Source of the DNA: Chitinophaga sancti
Lineage (GTDB): Bacteria > Bacteroidota > Bacteroidia > Chitinophagales > Chitinophagaceae
Length of the DNA stretch: 64,000 bases
Direction: 5' to 3'
NCBI RefSeq assembly: GCF_034424315.1
Contig: NZ_CP139972.1
Coordinates: 124,001 to 188,000 of the forward strand
The notes below the pieces were generated by a model that saw nothing but the letters and a program-made list of their open reading frames with translations, was not told the origin of the DNA and made no database searches. Numbering within the stretch: position 1 is the stretch's first letter; every line of letters starts with the position of its first letter. A program made the translations under genes and the position numbers. Positions 27,001 through 34,818 of the stretch are shown here, piece after piece.

Positions 27001-29539
27001 CCGGATCGAAGCTCTGGATAAACTGATCAGGGATTACCAGTGAAGCGGCTTTGCCTGTAAGTGGGCCTACAGTGCTCTTGGCACCACTATACCCGGGTGA
27101 CAGGAAGTAAATATTTTTATCCTGCTTTACATAGCCGGCTTTGTCCGCGTAGTTGTGCCCGACTTTGTAAAAATAATGATTCACCCTGTCTGCTTCAGCA
27201 GAAGAATATACGAAATCCTGTTTTTCAACGGTGATATTCTGTCCTGGCTGGAGGGGGTTAATGCTGACGAAATTTTTCACATTGGTATGCACCATGAAAC
27301 TATCGATGGTCACGAGCCTGTCGGCAGTTCTTATTTCGATCGTATGCTTGCCCGGCGTAGTCCTGAAACTATATACAAGTTGGGAGCTGCCTGTAAAATA
27401 TACGGGCAGCCTATCTATGTAGATGATGGCAGCGTTACGAAGGTATCCATCTTCCATTACAAATGGCGCAATCTGTGTTATGCTGTCCGCTGCTGCCTCA
27501 TCATATCTGAATACAGGAGATGGATGTGTGAACTGGTACCAGAGAATGGTATCCAGTCGCATGCGTGATGACCAGTATGCAAAATTCAGCCCCATATTCT
27601 GGGTTTCGGGATTCGGCTCCTGGTGGTAGTATTGATTTTTGAAATTAGGATTTGGGCGGTCCTTGCCAAGGTAAGGTACGATTTCGGGGGCGTTCTGAAA
27701 TTTAGCAGTATAACTATATGCTGTTATGTCTGCATTGGCTACGGGCTTACCCTGCTGGTCGCTGACAGCAATTTCAATATTACTTTCCTGTCCCGGCGTA
27801 ATGGTGGCAGGTGTTTTGATCTCAACATTCAGTTTCTTTCGCTGGTATTTTTCATCAAATTGACTGGTGATGATCTGATTGCCATTCATATACTGCACCT
27901 GGAGGTAATAGTCAGTTTTAGAAGAGGATGTATGCTGCCAGTTTAGTGACTGTCCGTACCCTCTTCCTTTAATTTTTTTATTCCCGTAGATGGTGTACCA
28001 GAATGGAATATTGTGGGGGTTATTTACCTTGAAATAAATGCTGTCCGGAGTACGTTTGCTCTCACATTTTATGTCTTCTGTAAGCGTGACTTTTTGCTCT
28101 TGCTGCAAGGTGTCGCTGGTAACATTGTAGCTGACAATATGCGGTTGTATTTTAATGGTGGCGGGTATCTGTATGTGTGAGCTGCCTAACAGTGTACTAT
28201 ATTCATCGTATTCGTAAATGGTGGCGGTATCCGGAACGGATTTACCAGCAACCATCATATTGATATACAGGCTATCATTCTTTTGCTGTACGTCCAGCTT
28301 TTTGAGCTCGTCTGAATAGACTTGCTGCAGGCTGCTGCTGAGCGTTTCGTTTTCTGCATTGAGCAGCTGGCAATCGATAATATAATTGAAACGTGCTGCC
28401 GGGAAGATGCTGTCAGGTAGTTGTACAATTGTTTTACCTACTGCTTCTACGGGGATCGTTTGATTGTACATGGTATCCGGCAGAAACAAATGATCGGCAT
28501 TGTATTTTTCCGGCGTTGTGATAGGTGTGACAATGATTTTTAGTCTGCCGTCCAGGATAGGTAATCCATTTTCATCAGTGGCGCTGAGGGTAAGGATGAC
28601 GGGTTCATGGCGTTGTGTGCTGGTCTTATTGACACTTGCATTGAGTTTTATTTTTTGCAGTTCGTATTCTTCAAAGTAGAAATTGTTGCTAATATAGCTT
28701 GTCCTTCTGTATTTAGGTTCATTGTTGATCGGTTCTAATGCAATGGTGTATGTCTCATCCAGGGTCATACTGTCTTTCATGACGAACTGGTATTCATATC
28801 CACCGGGGCGGTAGGGGTGCAATATAGCCAGGATCGTATCTGTCTTTCCATCGTATGCACTAAGCCGCACCTGGAGTGCTTCAGTAAGCGGCTGCAGGTG
28901 CTCGTCCAGGAGGAAAGATTTTAGTTTAACAGTATCATTAGGTTTGTATTTAGGTTTACTGAAGGAGAGATAGCCCTGATCATTACCAGTGCTGTTGTCG
29001 TTATTTTGAAGTTCTCTTTTATCAGGATACACCCTGAAAAAGTTCGTGATATTCTGATACTTTACCTGCACAAGTCCTCCATTGCCATTATACTTTTTCA
29101 GGTAGAATGCATGGAGCTCCTTATTATAAGGAATGGTCCTTTTGCCCATGCGAACTTCTGCCTCATTCACCTGTTTGCCATCCGGTGTATGCAGGGTAAG
29201 TATAAAGTCTTTATTATTATTCAGAACATTGATAAAGATATTATGTACGACCCTGACAGCCCTTTGTAAAGTTTGGTGATTGGCCGTGACCAGCAGGTAA
29301 TTGCCGGGCGGCAATGGGTTATCTTTATTATCAGTTGTGATAAAGGAATCGACAGGCTGGGTCATAAAATTGTCTGAAAACCCCCGTTGTTTTTTCGACT
29401 TGTATACAGCCAGTAATTCCTGGTCGGGAATGCGGTATATATAAGTATAAGTGGATTGCTGCGGACTCCCTGAAAGTCCTTTTTGGGCTAAGACCTGCGT
29501 GCTGCTCAGCAGCAGGAGTAGGATAAATATCTGTTTCAA
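24074..29539 (-). CDS. Alpha-2-macroglobulin family protein with embedded carboxypeptidase-regulatory-like domain (TTG start)
   Basis: The frame stays open well upstream, but the protein most likely starts at the TTG at 29537-29539. Read from there it begins MKQIFILLLLLSSTQVLAQ, a textbook signal peptide, and it no longer overlaps the divergent regulator gene. That gives 1821 residues. An N-terminal region of macroglobulin beta-sandwich domains (including an MG2-like ETPATIT/GKPVANADI part) is followed by a domain not usual in this family: SIRGIVKDKSGIPLPGASV to DVVVVGYGAS, as in SusC N-termini, around residues 1040-1150. After that comes the conserved A2M domain (FNDAAFWQPRLATDARG) and an alpha-helical thioester domain with CNEQ at 1411-1414, matching CxEQ. 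Bacterial relatives trap proteases at the cell surface or in the periplasm. Confidence 0.88.
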   Translation of the reverse strand: MKQIFILLLLLSSTQVLAQKGLSGSPQQSTYTYIYRIPDQELLAVYKSKKQRGFSDNFMTQPVDSFITTDNKDNPLPPGNYLLVTANHQTLQRAVRVVHNIFINVLNNNKDFILTLHTPDGKQVNEAEVRMGKRTIPYNKELHAFYLKKYNGNGGLVQVKYQNITNFFRVYPDKRELQNNDNSTGNDQGYLSFSKPKYKPNDTVKLKSFLLDEHLQPLTEALQVRLSAYDGKTDTILAILHPYRPGGYEYQFVMKDSMTLDETYTIALEPINNEPKYRRTSYISNNFYFEEYELQKIKLNASVNKTSTQRHEPVILTLSATDENGLPILDGRLKIIVTPITTPEKYNADHLFLPDTMYNQTIPVEAVGKTIVQLPDSIFPAARFNYIIDCQLLNAENETLSSSLQQVYSDELKKLDVQQKNDSLYINMMVAGKSVPDTATIYEYDEYSTLLGSSHIQIPATIKIQPHIVSYNVTSDTLQQEQKVTLTEDIKCESKRTPDSIYFKVNNPHNIPFWYTIYGNKKIKGRGYGQSLNWQHTSSSKTDYYLQVQYMNGNQIITSQFDEKYQRKKLNVEIKTPATITPGQESNIEIAVSDQQGKPVANADITAYSYTAKFQNAPEIVPYLGKDRPNPNFKNQYYHQEPNPETQNMGLNFAYWSSRMRLDTILWYQFTHPSPVFRYDEAAADSITQIAPFVMEDGYLRNAAIIYIDRLPVYFTGSSQLVYSFRTTPGKHTIEIRTADRLVTIDSFMVHTNVKNFVSINPLQPGQNITVEKQDFVYSSAEADRVNHYFYKVGHNYADKAGYVKQDKNIYFLSPGYSGAKSTVGPLTGKAASLVIPDQFIQSFDPEEGYEFLIAPGLIKQKQTGAVVQTDAYINTRKTDDALDDQVLTPDMIKDYFNVPSHPRLITDGDNSDKSYTGKLEFDIPDDTNNIRFYTLLFRDDETSFIRVFNYNTTLIKGLREGRYRIMFLYNNNRFSMQDSIYIKKDGINYYSLRMQQLLPTTEISAQDSLLIKNRIGFGFEKLRRNINPVRPNVTYPTRLYPTSSFSIRGIVKDKSGIPLPGASVFWKGTNKGTVTDMNGEFKLTGTTGGILKVSYIGYESLEIKAVPKKRYYEFILKEVSNSLMDVVVVGYGASRERDKRKRKTADQEDEHTEDISSKLYGSRAPDNKVLANPGFFNPDNIHNGDQEMLNAAISVESTEAPNPFRLRSHFNDAAFWQPRLATDARGTASFSTVFPDDITNWRVFALVMNDHQQSGQAETSIRSFMPVSANLALPNFAIEGDSINVIGKALNYTSDTLQISRTFAVNDTTHLQRSGALVHSIIDTLAITIPVRDSMRLKYTIDNRDGEQRSIPVFRAGTSADTGFFASLLKDSSLTFAPGLKGPVHVHAEVAILPVLIKEMEYVQNYKYLCNEQLASKLKAYLLEKKAKAYLNQKFEHNKDISTIINRLKKTKHQGMWGWWENTSPSLWISIHVIEALRMAEEAGYTTNINNEILADDLLSMYHSKNNVDSIGCLMLLSQLKAKVDFATMTSEIVARNGYDSLRLLLIKQRENLAVNLKPILAGKQATMFGNAYWGEYSYALFQSSISQTLLVYKLLRATGGYDEMLQKIRGYFLEERKNGQWRNTYESSEILETILPDLLKAEGQGKASLQVNGHTITKFPFDSTITAGNSVAFTKKGGMPVYLTGTQTYWDASPDPVSKSFEVSSRLDQPVLETGKKVTLTVTVNAKADADYVMIEIPVPAGCSYASKPQQWYNNEVHREYEKEMVSIFCSTLYWGQHTFTIELMPRYTGKYILNPAKATMQYFPLFMGRTGIKKVTIQ

Positions 29540-29552
29540 AGCGTATCGGTTG

Positions 29553-29584
29553 TTTGTCCCTGTAACTAAGATACTATAACTTTG
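29553..29584 (+). promoter_or_regulatory. Bacteroidota-type promoter of the HMA-AraC regulator
   Basis: TTTG (29553-29556), a 20-nt spacer and TAACTTTG (29577-29584) match the Bacteroidota -33/-7 consensus TTTG-N~20-TAnnTTTG. The start codon is only 4 nt further on, so the transcript would be nearly leaderless. The same 49-bp gap must hold the divergent promoter of the macroglobulin gene. Confidence 0.6.
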
Positions 29585-29588
29585 CCAA

Positions 29589-30152
29589 ATGCATTTGTTT
29601 ATAAAAAACATGGTTTGTAACCGTTGTATTTTGGTGGTGAGCCAGGAACTGGAGAAACTACAGCTTCCCTTTAGCAGCATTTCGCTGGGGGAAGTGAACA
29701 TGGCGGGCGCGCCCCAGCCTGAACAGCTGAAAGTACTGGGCGAGAACCTGAAACAACTTGGCTTTGAGTTATTGGATGATAAAAGGAATGCCCTGGTAGA
29801 AAAGATCAAAACGACGATTATCAACCTCATTCATGGTAAGGATAACGATACCTTGAATACAAAGCTCTCTGTATTTTTGCAGGAGAGTATCGGCATTGAT
29901 TATCATTACCTTTCCACGGCGTTTAGTACCGCAGAAGGATTGACGATTGAGAAGTACGTGATCCTTCAGCGTGTTGAAAGAGTGAAAGAACTGCTGCAAT
30001 ACGATGAAATGAACCTGAGTGAGATCGCTGATAACCTGGGTTATAGCAGTGTACAGCACCTTTCCCAGCAGTTTAAGAAGATTACCGGTCTGACGCCAAC
30101 TGCTTACCGCCAGCTGAAGGAAAACAGCCGCAAGCCATTGGACCAGGTGTAA
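29589..30152 (+). CDS. AraC-family regulator with N-terminal heavy-metal-associated (HMA)-like domain
   Basis: A 187-residue protein in two parts. Residues 1-65 have an HMA-like pattern: hydrophobic strand, MVCNRC (C10 and C13), then helix and strands ending LKQLGFELLDD. Residues about 85-180 are an AraC/XylS DNA-binding domain with two helix-turn-helix motifs (TIEKYVILQRVERVKELL, LSEIADNLGYSSVQHLSQQFKKITG, TPTAYR). It sits 66 bp upstream of copA on the same strand. I infer that the CxxC site binds copper (or a similar soft metal) and that the protein switches on copA/copZ. The N-terminal match is by eye; the loss of GMTC-type consensus (MVCNRC instead) lowers certainty. Confidence 0.85.
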   Translation: MHLFIKNMVCNRCILVVSQELEKLQLPFSSISLGEVNMAGAPQPEQLKVLGENLKQLGFELLDDKRNALVEKIKTTIINLIHGKDNDTLNTKLSVFLQESIGIDYHYLSTAFSTAEGLTIEKYVILQRVERVKELLQYDEMNLSEIADNLGYSSVQHLSQQFKKITGLTPTAYRQLKENSRKPLDQV

Positions 30153-30200
30153 TAATTATATACATTTTATACCGCATCATATAACAGCCCTTCCCCCGGG

Positions 30201-30222
30201 CCATGGTACCTTTGTACCATGG
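30201..30222. promoter_or_regulatory. Perfect dyad and -7 box overlapping the copA start codon
   Basis: CCATGGTAC (30201-30209) and GTACCATGG (30214-30222) form a 9-bp perfect inverted repeat with loop CTTT. Inside it, TACCTTTG (30207-30214) is an exact -7 element, and the copA ATG is at 30219-30221. No TTTG is found at the expected -33 position, as is common for activator-dependent promoters. Transcription would begin at or near the start codon. Confidence 0.5.
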
Positions 30223-32366
30223 GACACATTATAAAAGAAACCTTTCCTGTGCTGGAAATGAGTTGCGCTGCCTGTGCTGCAAGCGTTACCTCCATGCTGA
30301 AGTCAGTTCCGGGTGTACAGGAGGCGAATGTCAACTTCGCTAACCAGACAGCCCTCGTCACCTATGACGAAGAACAGGCTAAGCCCGAAGGGATGCGGAA
30401 TGCATTGCGTAGTGTAGGTTATGACCTCGTCATTGATACCCACAACAGGGAAGAGATCCAGCAGCAGGCACAACAAAGCCATTACCAGGCTTTAAAGACC
30501 CGAACTATTATTGCGATTATATTGTCATTGCCGGTCGTGGTGATTGGGATGTTCTTTATGAATATACCTTATGCCAACTGGATGATGTGTGTATTGTCCA
30601 CACCGGTAGTGTTCTGGGTGGGCAAAGGCTTTTTTGTGAATGCCTGGAAACAGGCCAGGCATAAAAAGGCCAATATGGATACCCTGGTTGCACTTAGTAC
30701 CGGCATCGCCTGGATTTTCAGCGTCTTTAATACAATCAATCCGCAATTCTGGATGTCCAGCGGTTTGCATGCGCATGTATATTTCGAAGCAGCAGCAGTC
30801 GTGGTGGCATTTGTATCATTGGGAAAATTGCTGGAAGAAAAAGCGAAATCAAATACCTCTTCCGCACTGAAAAAACTGATGGGCTTACAGCCAAAGACGG
30901 TGATTGTAATGCATGGTCAGGAGCAGGCAGAAGTACCGTTGGAAGCTGTGCAGGTGAATGACCTGATCCTGGTGAAACCCGGTAATCGTATTCCGGTGGA
31001 TGGTACAGTAGCAGAGGGAATGTCTTATGTAGATGAGAGTATGATCAGTGGCGAACCTGTGCCTGTGCTGAAAGAGAAAGGTACAGCAGTATTTGCAGGC
31101 ACGATCAATCAGCAGGGCAGTTTTCAGTTCAAAGCAGAGAAGGTGGGCGCTGATACAGTACTGGCGCAGATCATCCGCATGGTGCAGGAGGCACAGGGAA
31201 GCAGGGCGCCGGTGCAGCAACTTGTCGACAAAATTGCGGGCATTTTTGTGCCGGTGGTGATCAGTATTGCGATCCTGACCTTTGCAGTCTGGTATTTATT
31301 GGCTGGCGACTTTACCCATGGTTTGCTGGCAGCGGTGACGGTATTAGTCATTGCATGTCCCTGTGCTTTGGGATTGGCCACGCCTACGGCGATCATGGTT
31401 GGCATTGGGCGTGGTGCGGATAATAATATCCTGATCAGGGATGCGGAAAGCCTGGAGAAAGGATATAAAACGAATGTATTGTTGTTAGATAAAACAGGTA
31501 CGATTACGGAAGGAATGCCAACGGTGGAAAGTATGTCAGTTAAGGAAGCCTTACTGCCTGTGTTATTAGCGATGGAATTGCAATCTGAGCATCCACTGGC
31601 ACTGGCAGTCGTGCATCATTTGCAGGGAGCAGGTGTGCAGCCGGTAAAACTTTCACAGATTGAAAGTATCACGGGTAAAGGGATTGCGGCTACCTATAAT
31701 GGTCATCGTTACCTGGCCGGTAATGCGGCTTTGCTGAATATAAAAACGGATAGCACTGCAACGATCATCCTCTCAGAAGATGATACAATCGTGGGTTCAA
31801 TCAATATCAGCGATAAGGTAAAACCCGGTTCTGTGAGTGCGATTGCTGCGCTGAAACAACAGGGTATAGCGGTGTATATGCTGACCGGCGATAATGAAAA
31901 GACGGCAGCAGCGGTGGCACAATCAGTAGGTATTGAACATTATAAGGCAGGGATGCTGCCGGGGGATAAGGCGGCTTTCGTAAAAGAATTACAACAGCAG
32001 GGCAAGGTAGTGGCGATGGCAGGTGACGGGATCAATGATAGCCAGGCGCTGGCACTGGCAGATGTGAGCATTGCGATGGGCAAGGGTTCTGACATTGCGA
32101 TGGATGTGGCCAGGATGACCCTCATTACGGCCGATTTACAAGCGATTCCGCGGGCTTTGGCTTTATCTAAGCTCACCGTCCGGACGATCAGGCAGAACCT
32201 GTTTTGGGCTTTTATTTACAATGTAATTGGTATTCCGCTGGCCGCTGGTGTGCTGTATCCTGTAAATGGGTTCCAGTTAGATCCGATGATTGCAGGTGCT
32301 GCGATGGCTTTAAGTTCTGTATCGGTAGTAAGTAACAGTTTAAGATTAAAATGGACTAAACTATAA
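30219..32366 (+). CDS. copA: Copper-exporting P1B-type ATPase
   Basis: An inner-membrane pump that removes Cu(I) (possibly Ag(I)) from the cytoplasm. One N-terminal HMA domain has C16 and C19 in MSCAACAASV. About eight membrane helices carry the metal-site CPC at 380-382. The phosphorylated aspartate is D424 in DKTGT, the nucleotide-domain histidine is in SEHPLALAV, and the hinge motifs are TGDNEKT and GDGINDSQALA. The actuator motif is ISGEPVPV. At 715 residues with a single HMA domain it is at the short end for CopA. A GMTC motif is replaced by EMSCAAC, still a metal-binding CxxC. It follows the HMA-AraC regulator and precedes a small metal chaperone by 4 bp. Confidence 0.94.
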   Translation: MGHIIKETFPVLEMSCAACAASVTSMLKSVPGVQEANVNFANQTALVTYDEEQAKPEGMRNALRSVGYDLVIDTHNREEIQQQAQQSHYQALKTRTIIAIILSLPVVVIGMFFMNIPYANWMMCVLSTPVVFWVGKGFFVNAWKQARHKKANMDTLVALSTGIAWIFSVFNTINPQFWMSSGLHAHVYFEAAAVVVAFVSLGKLLEEKAKSNTSSALKKLMGLQPKTVIVMHGQEQAEVPLEAVQVNDLILVKPGNRIPVDGTVAEGMSYVDESMISGEPVPVLKEKGTAVFAGTINQQGSFQFKAEKVGADTVLAQIIRMVQEAQGSRAPVQQLVDKIAGIFVPVVISIAILTFAVWYLLAGDFTHGLLAAVTVLVIACPCALGLATPTAIMVGIGRGADNNILIRDAESLEKGYKTNVLLLDKTGTITEGMPTVESMSVKEALLPVLLAMELQSEHPLALAVVHHLQGAGVQPVKLSQIESITGKGIAATYNGHRYLAGNAALLNIKTDSTATIILSEDDTIVGSINISDKVKPGSVSAIAALKQQGIAVYMLTGDNEKTAAAVAQSVGIEHYKAGMLPGDKAAFVKELQQQGKVVAMAGDGINDSQALALADVSIAMGKGSDIAMDVARMTLITADLQAIPRALALSKLTVRTIRQNLFWAFIYNVIGIPLAAGVLYPVNGFQLDPMIAGAAMALSSVSVVSNSLRLKWTKL

Positions 32367-32370
32367 TAAT

Positions 32371-32574
32371 ATGCAATTCAAGACGAATATTAAATGCGAT
32401 GCCTGTGTGGCGAAAGTAACGCCTTATTTAGATGCATCCGCAGCGAAGGATGGATGGAAAGTGGACACTACGAATCCTGATAAGATTTTAACAGTTAGTG
32501 ACGATAAAGGAATATCAGCAGCGGAAGTGATAAAGCAGATAGCAGCTGCAGGATATAAGGCAAGTGAGATGTAA
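32371..32574 (+). CDS. copZ: Small heavy-metal-associated protein, copper chaperone-like
   Basis: A 67-residue HMA-fold protein. CDAC at residues 10-13 (FKTNIKCDACVAKV) provides the metal-binding pair, and the end is the usual IAAAGYKA. It lies 4 bp after copA and before a strong terminator, so it is co-transcribed. By analogy with CopZ/Atx1 it should carry Cu(I) in the cytoplasm to the pump or the regulator. Phe/Asn replace the usual Met-x in the motif, so the symbol is tentative. Confidence 0.8.
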   Translation: MQFKTNIKCDACVAKVTPYLDASAAKDGWKVDTTNPDKILTVSDDKGISAAEVIKQIAAAGYKASEM

Positions 32575-32585
32575 CTGAAAATAGG

Positions 32586-32610
32586 AAGCCGCTGGATAGC
32601 GGCTTTTTTT
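32586..32610 (+). terminator. Intrinsic terminator of the copper operon
   Basis: AAGCCGCT (32586-32593) and AGCGGCTT (32598-32605) form a perfect 8-bp stem with loop GGAT and a following run of seven T (the last two arm bases included in the run). Confidence 0.88.
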
Positions 32611-32722
32611 GTGTTGCGTTGCCAACAAATAAGCTTTATTGATAAAGTTTGGCCTTTAATTTGCTATTCTATAATAACAACGGACAAATTGCGTTTCATA
32701 ACCGGACAGTAAACCCAGGATC

Positions 32723-33088
32723 ATGCTTAGAAGATCTACCTGGAAGAAATTTAAACAGCCTGCCAATATCCTAATACCTATTATGATGTTGGCAGGTTTT
32801 GTGTTTTTAGGCATTGGCTGTGCTTCGAGTCGGAGTGGGAATTATGAGCCACCAAGGTTGGGGGCTGAATATAGTTTTGAGGATGGGATGCGGCGGGAGA
32901 AGCATCCGCAGTATTTATTCAGTAATAAGGAGCGAAAGGATATGAGGAAGATGGGATTGCCTGCGGGAGAGCAAAACGAGGCGGTCGGTGGGCGTGTGTT
33001 GCCATCGGCAACGAATCATTTGCCGGCGGATGTAAAGAGAGATAGTATACCACCGAGGGATTCAGTTTATAAGGTATTGCCGCAGTAG
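32723..33088 (+). CDS. Small predicted lipoprotein of unknown function
   Basis: A 121-residue protein. After a basic start (MLRRSTWKKFK) a hydrophobic stretch ends in FLGIGC, a lipobox with the cysteine near residue 33. The remaining ~88 residues are polar, rich in Arg, Pro and Gly, without a recognisable domain. The overlap of its last codons with a terminator hairpin marks it as a monocistronic gene. It lies 148 bp after copZ beyond a terminator, so no functional link to copper is implied. Confidence 0.7.
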   Translation: MLRRSTWKKFKQPANILIPIMMLAGFVFLGIGCASSRSGNYEPPRLGAEYSFEDGMRREKHPQYLFSNKERKDMRKMGLPAGEQNEAVGGRVLPSATNHLPADVKRDSIPPRDSVYKVLPQ

Positions 33089-33099
33089 CGGCTTTTTTT
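33079..33099 (+). terminator. Intrinsic terminator overlapping the end of the lipoprotein gene
   Basis: GCCGC (33079-33083), loop AGTA, and GCGGC (33088-33092) are followed by seven T. The left arm and loop fall inside the last codons and stop codon of the lipoprotein gene. Confidence 0.75.
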
Positions 33100-33252
33100 A
33101 TGCCCTTGCGAAATTGTTAAATTTTTGTTTAAGGAGTAACCTTTGAACGGCTATGCCGTTTAACCCCTATTATGCGCAAGCAGTGAGCTTGTGGTTGTTA
33201 TTATTTCCCGGTATTTCATCCGTAGCCCAATCCTATACATAAACTTCGGACC

Positions 33253-33750
33253 ATGAAGATTATTTATGCATTTGCTGTCCTGTTTTTGATGGCGGTAACC
33301 ACGCTCGCGCAGTCTAAGAAACTGACTTATGGCCCTTATGTGGAAACCCTGATTAACCAGGGGAAACTGCCTGCGGCAAGTAAAGTCGGTATAGGCGCGG
33401 GCGTGGGGGCCAAGGTGCAGTTGCTGACGGGGTGGAGCTTTACGGCATCGGCAGGGTATGTGTGTTTTAAAGGGAATGCGACCCAGAAAGATTTACCTGG
33501 TGCAGATTACCAGGTGATACCTGTGCGTTTGGGCGTGGAGTATAAGTTGCCGGTACCTGCGATGTATGTAAAGATAGAGGGGGGAGCTGCAACTACGATT
33601 GGGCATTATAGCGGGCAGGGTACGAAGGCGATTGTAACGCCGGGTTTGGGGGTGCATTTGAAGTCGCTGGATGTGGAGGTAAAGTATGAGACCTGGGTGA
33701 AGGAGGATGCGAATGGGGCGATTGGGGTGAAGGCGGCTTTGTCGTTTTAG
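33253..33750 (+). CDS. Small outer-membrane beta-barrel protein (paralogue 1)
   Basis: A 165-residue protein with a signal peptide (cleavage after TLAQ, residue 20) and a pattern of alternating hydrophobic residues ending in ALSF, typical of an 8-stranded outer-membrane barrel. Key blocks: YGPYVETLINQGKLP, WSFTASAGYVCFKG, VIPVRLGVEYKLPVPAMYVK, VTPGLGVHLKSLDVEVKYETW. The next gene is a clear paralogue with the same block order. Function unknown; similar small barrels in Bacteroidota are often stress- or surface-related. Confidence 0.8.
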   Translation: MKIIYAFAVLFLMAVTTLAQSKKLTYGPYVETLINQGKLPAASKVGIGAGVGAKVQLLTGWSFTASAGYVCFKGNATQKDLPGADYQVIPVRLGVEYKLPVPAMYVKIEGGAATTIGHYSGQGTKAIVTPGLGVHLKSLDVEVKYETWVKEDANGAIGVKAALSF

Positions 33751-33915
33751 GTTTTGGGGCTATTAAGGAAAAAACAGGGTTTCCCTGATCATTCAGGAGG
33801 AGCGGATTTGTCGGATTACTATTGTTTGAAAACCATCTGAACCAGGCGGAATGCATGCTAATGCATTTAAAATGAACCCATTTATTATTCGCAGTTACAT
33901 TTAATATGAATTACT

Positions 33916-33923
33916 TACATTTG
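33916..33923 (+). promoter_or_regulatory. Possible -7 element before the second barrel gene
   Basis: TACATTTG fits TAnnTTTG exactly and lies 21 nt before the start codon. No good -33 TTTG was found at the expected spacing, so this is weak. Confidence 0.3.
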
Positions 33924-33944
33924 TGAGAATTTTAAAATATCCGT

Positions 33945-34460
33945 ATGACTAAAACCATTCAAATTTCATTATTACTGGCTCTTTTCTGTGTGATTGGCTT
34001 CCAGTCTCAGGCACAGTTAAAGAGATTCAGCATTGGCCCCTATGTAGAAACAGGCGTTCCTACCGGTGACTACAAAGACATTTACAACGCTGGCTGGGGT
34101 GGCGGTCTGAATGCAGACATCAAACTGATTGCTGGTTTGGGTGTAACTGGTTCTGCTGGTTACATGCGTTTTTCCGGAAAATCTTTTGATGTTAATGGTG
34201 TAACAAATAAGCTTCCTACGCTGCAGGCATTTCCTGTGAGAGTAGGGGTGAAGTATAAGTTCCCTTTCCCTTTACTGTACGTGAAAGCGGAAGGTGGTAC
34301 TGCTACCTATGTAGGTGATGGTAGTGGAACAGCTACACTGTTTGCGCCTGGTATTGGTATTCGTTTTCTTGGACTGGATGTGGAGGCGAAATATGAGGCG
34401 TGGTTTAAAGACGGAGACCATATGGGTTTCTTTGGTCTGAAGGCCGGGTATAATTTTTAG
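33945..34460 (+). CDS. Small outer-membrane beta-barrel protein (paralogue 2)
   Basis: A 171-residue paralogue of the gene 195 bp upstream. It has a signal peptide ending SQAQ (residue 24), then the matching blocks FSIGPYVETGVPTGDYK, LGVTGSAGYMRFSG, FPVRVGVKYKFPFPLLYVK and LFAPGIGIRFLGLDVEAKYEAW, and a C-terminal aromatic GYNF typical of outer-membrane insertion. The two genes look like an old tandem duplication, since base identity is modest. It has its own candidate -7 box and terminator, so it is expressed apart from paralogue 1. Confidence 0.82.
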   Translation: MTKTIQISLLLALFCVIGFQSQAQLKRFSIGPYVETGVPTGDYKDIYNAGWGGGLNADIKLIAGLGVTGSAGYMRFSGKSFDVNGVTNKLPTLQAFPVRVGVKYKFPFPLLYVKAEGGTATYVGDGSGTATLFAPGIGIRFLGLDVEAKYEAWFKDGDHMGFFGLKAGYNF

Positions 34461-34485
34461 TCTTAGTTATTTATTTATATGATTG

Positions 34486-34516
34486 GCCTCCGGATGAAAA
34501 TTCCGGGGGCTTTTTT
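34486..34516 (+). terminator. Intrinsic terminator after barrel paralogue 2
   Basis: GCCTCCGGA (34486-34494) pairs with TCCGGGGGC (34502-34510) with one mismatch, followed by six T. Confidence 0.8.
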
Positions 34517-34521
34517 ATTAA

Positions 34522-34575
34522 AGAATGGTTTTTATGCCCGTTGGGGAGTTTCTATTTTCATGAATGTTTTATTGG
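34522..34575 (+). repeat. Dispersed ~55-nt intergenic element, copy B
   Basis: Contains ATGCCCGTTGG identical to copy A, then GGAGTTTCTATTTTCATGAAT and a T-rich tail (reported in part). It begins five bases after the terminator T-run. Confidence 0.65.
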
Positions 34576-34818
34576 TACTTTATTATCCGGAGAGGAATTG
34601 AATGTTAAAAAGAAAACTGTAGCCTCTTATCCCTGCTGTGGCGGGTCATTTCAAAACCTCTCAAATGGGGAGTCTTTCAAAATCTTCTGATGCCCGGTCA
34701 TTTCAAAAACTCCCAAAGAAAGAAGCCCCCTGAAATTATCAGGAGGCTCCCAAGGTTTCCGTTTTGAATAAGAAAATCTTTCCGGTCATTTAATTATACC
34801 GGCATGTTCACTGTACTG
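34576..34818. other. Gene-free stretch with short direct repeats and a minus-strand terminator
   Basis: No gene is seen. The 13-mer GGTCATTTCAAAA occurs at 34644-34656 and 34696-34708, and a shorter form, GGTCATTTAA, occurs at 34784. A hairpin AGCCCCCTGA (34724-34733) with TCAGGAGGCT (34739-34748), followed on the minus strand by CTTCTTTCTTT, is the probable terminator of the Asp-Thr-Ala repeat gene. Confidence 0.5.

Noticed and set aside
29540..29830. N-terminal extension of the macroglobulin to the upstream ATG at 29830
   Set aside because: It would overlap the regulator gene by about 240 bp and bury the signal peptide; the TTG at 29539 gives a clean N-terminus.
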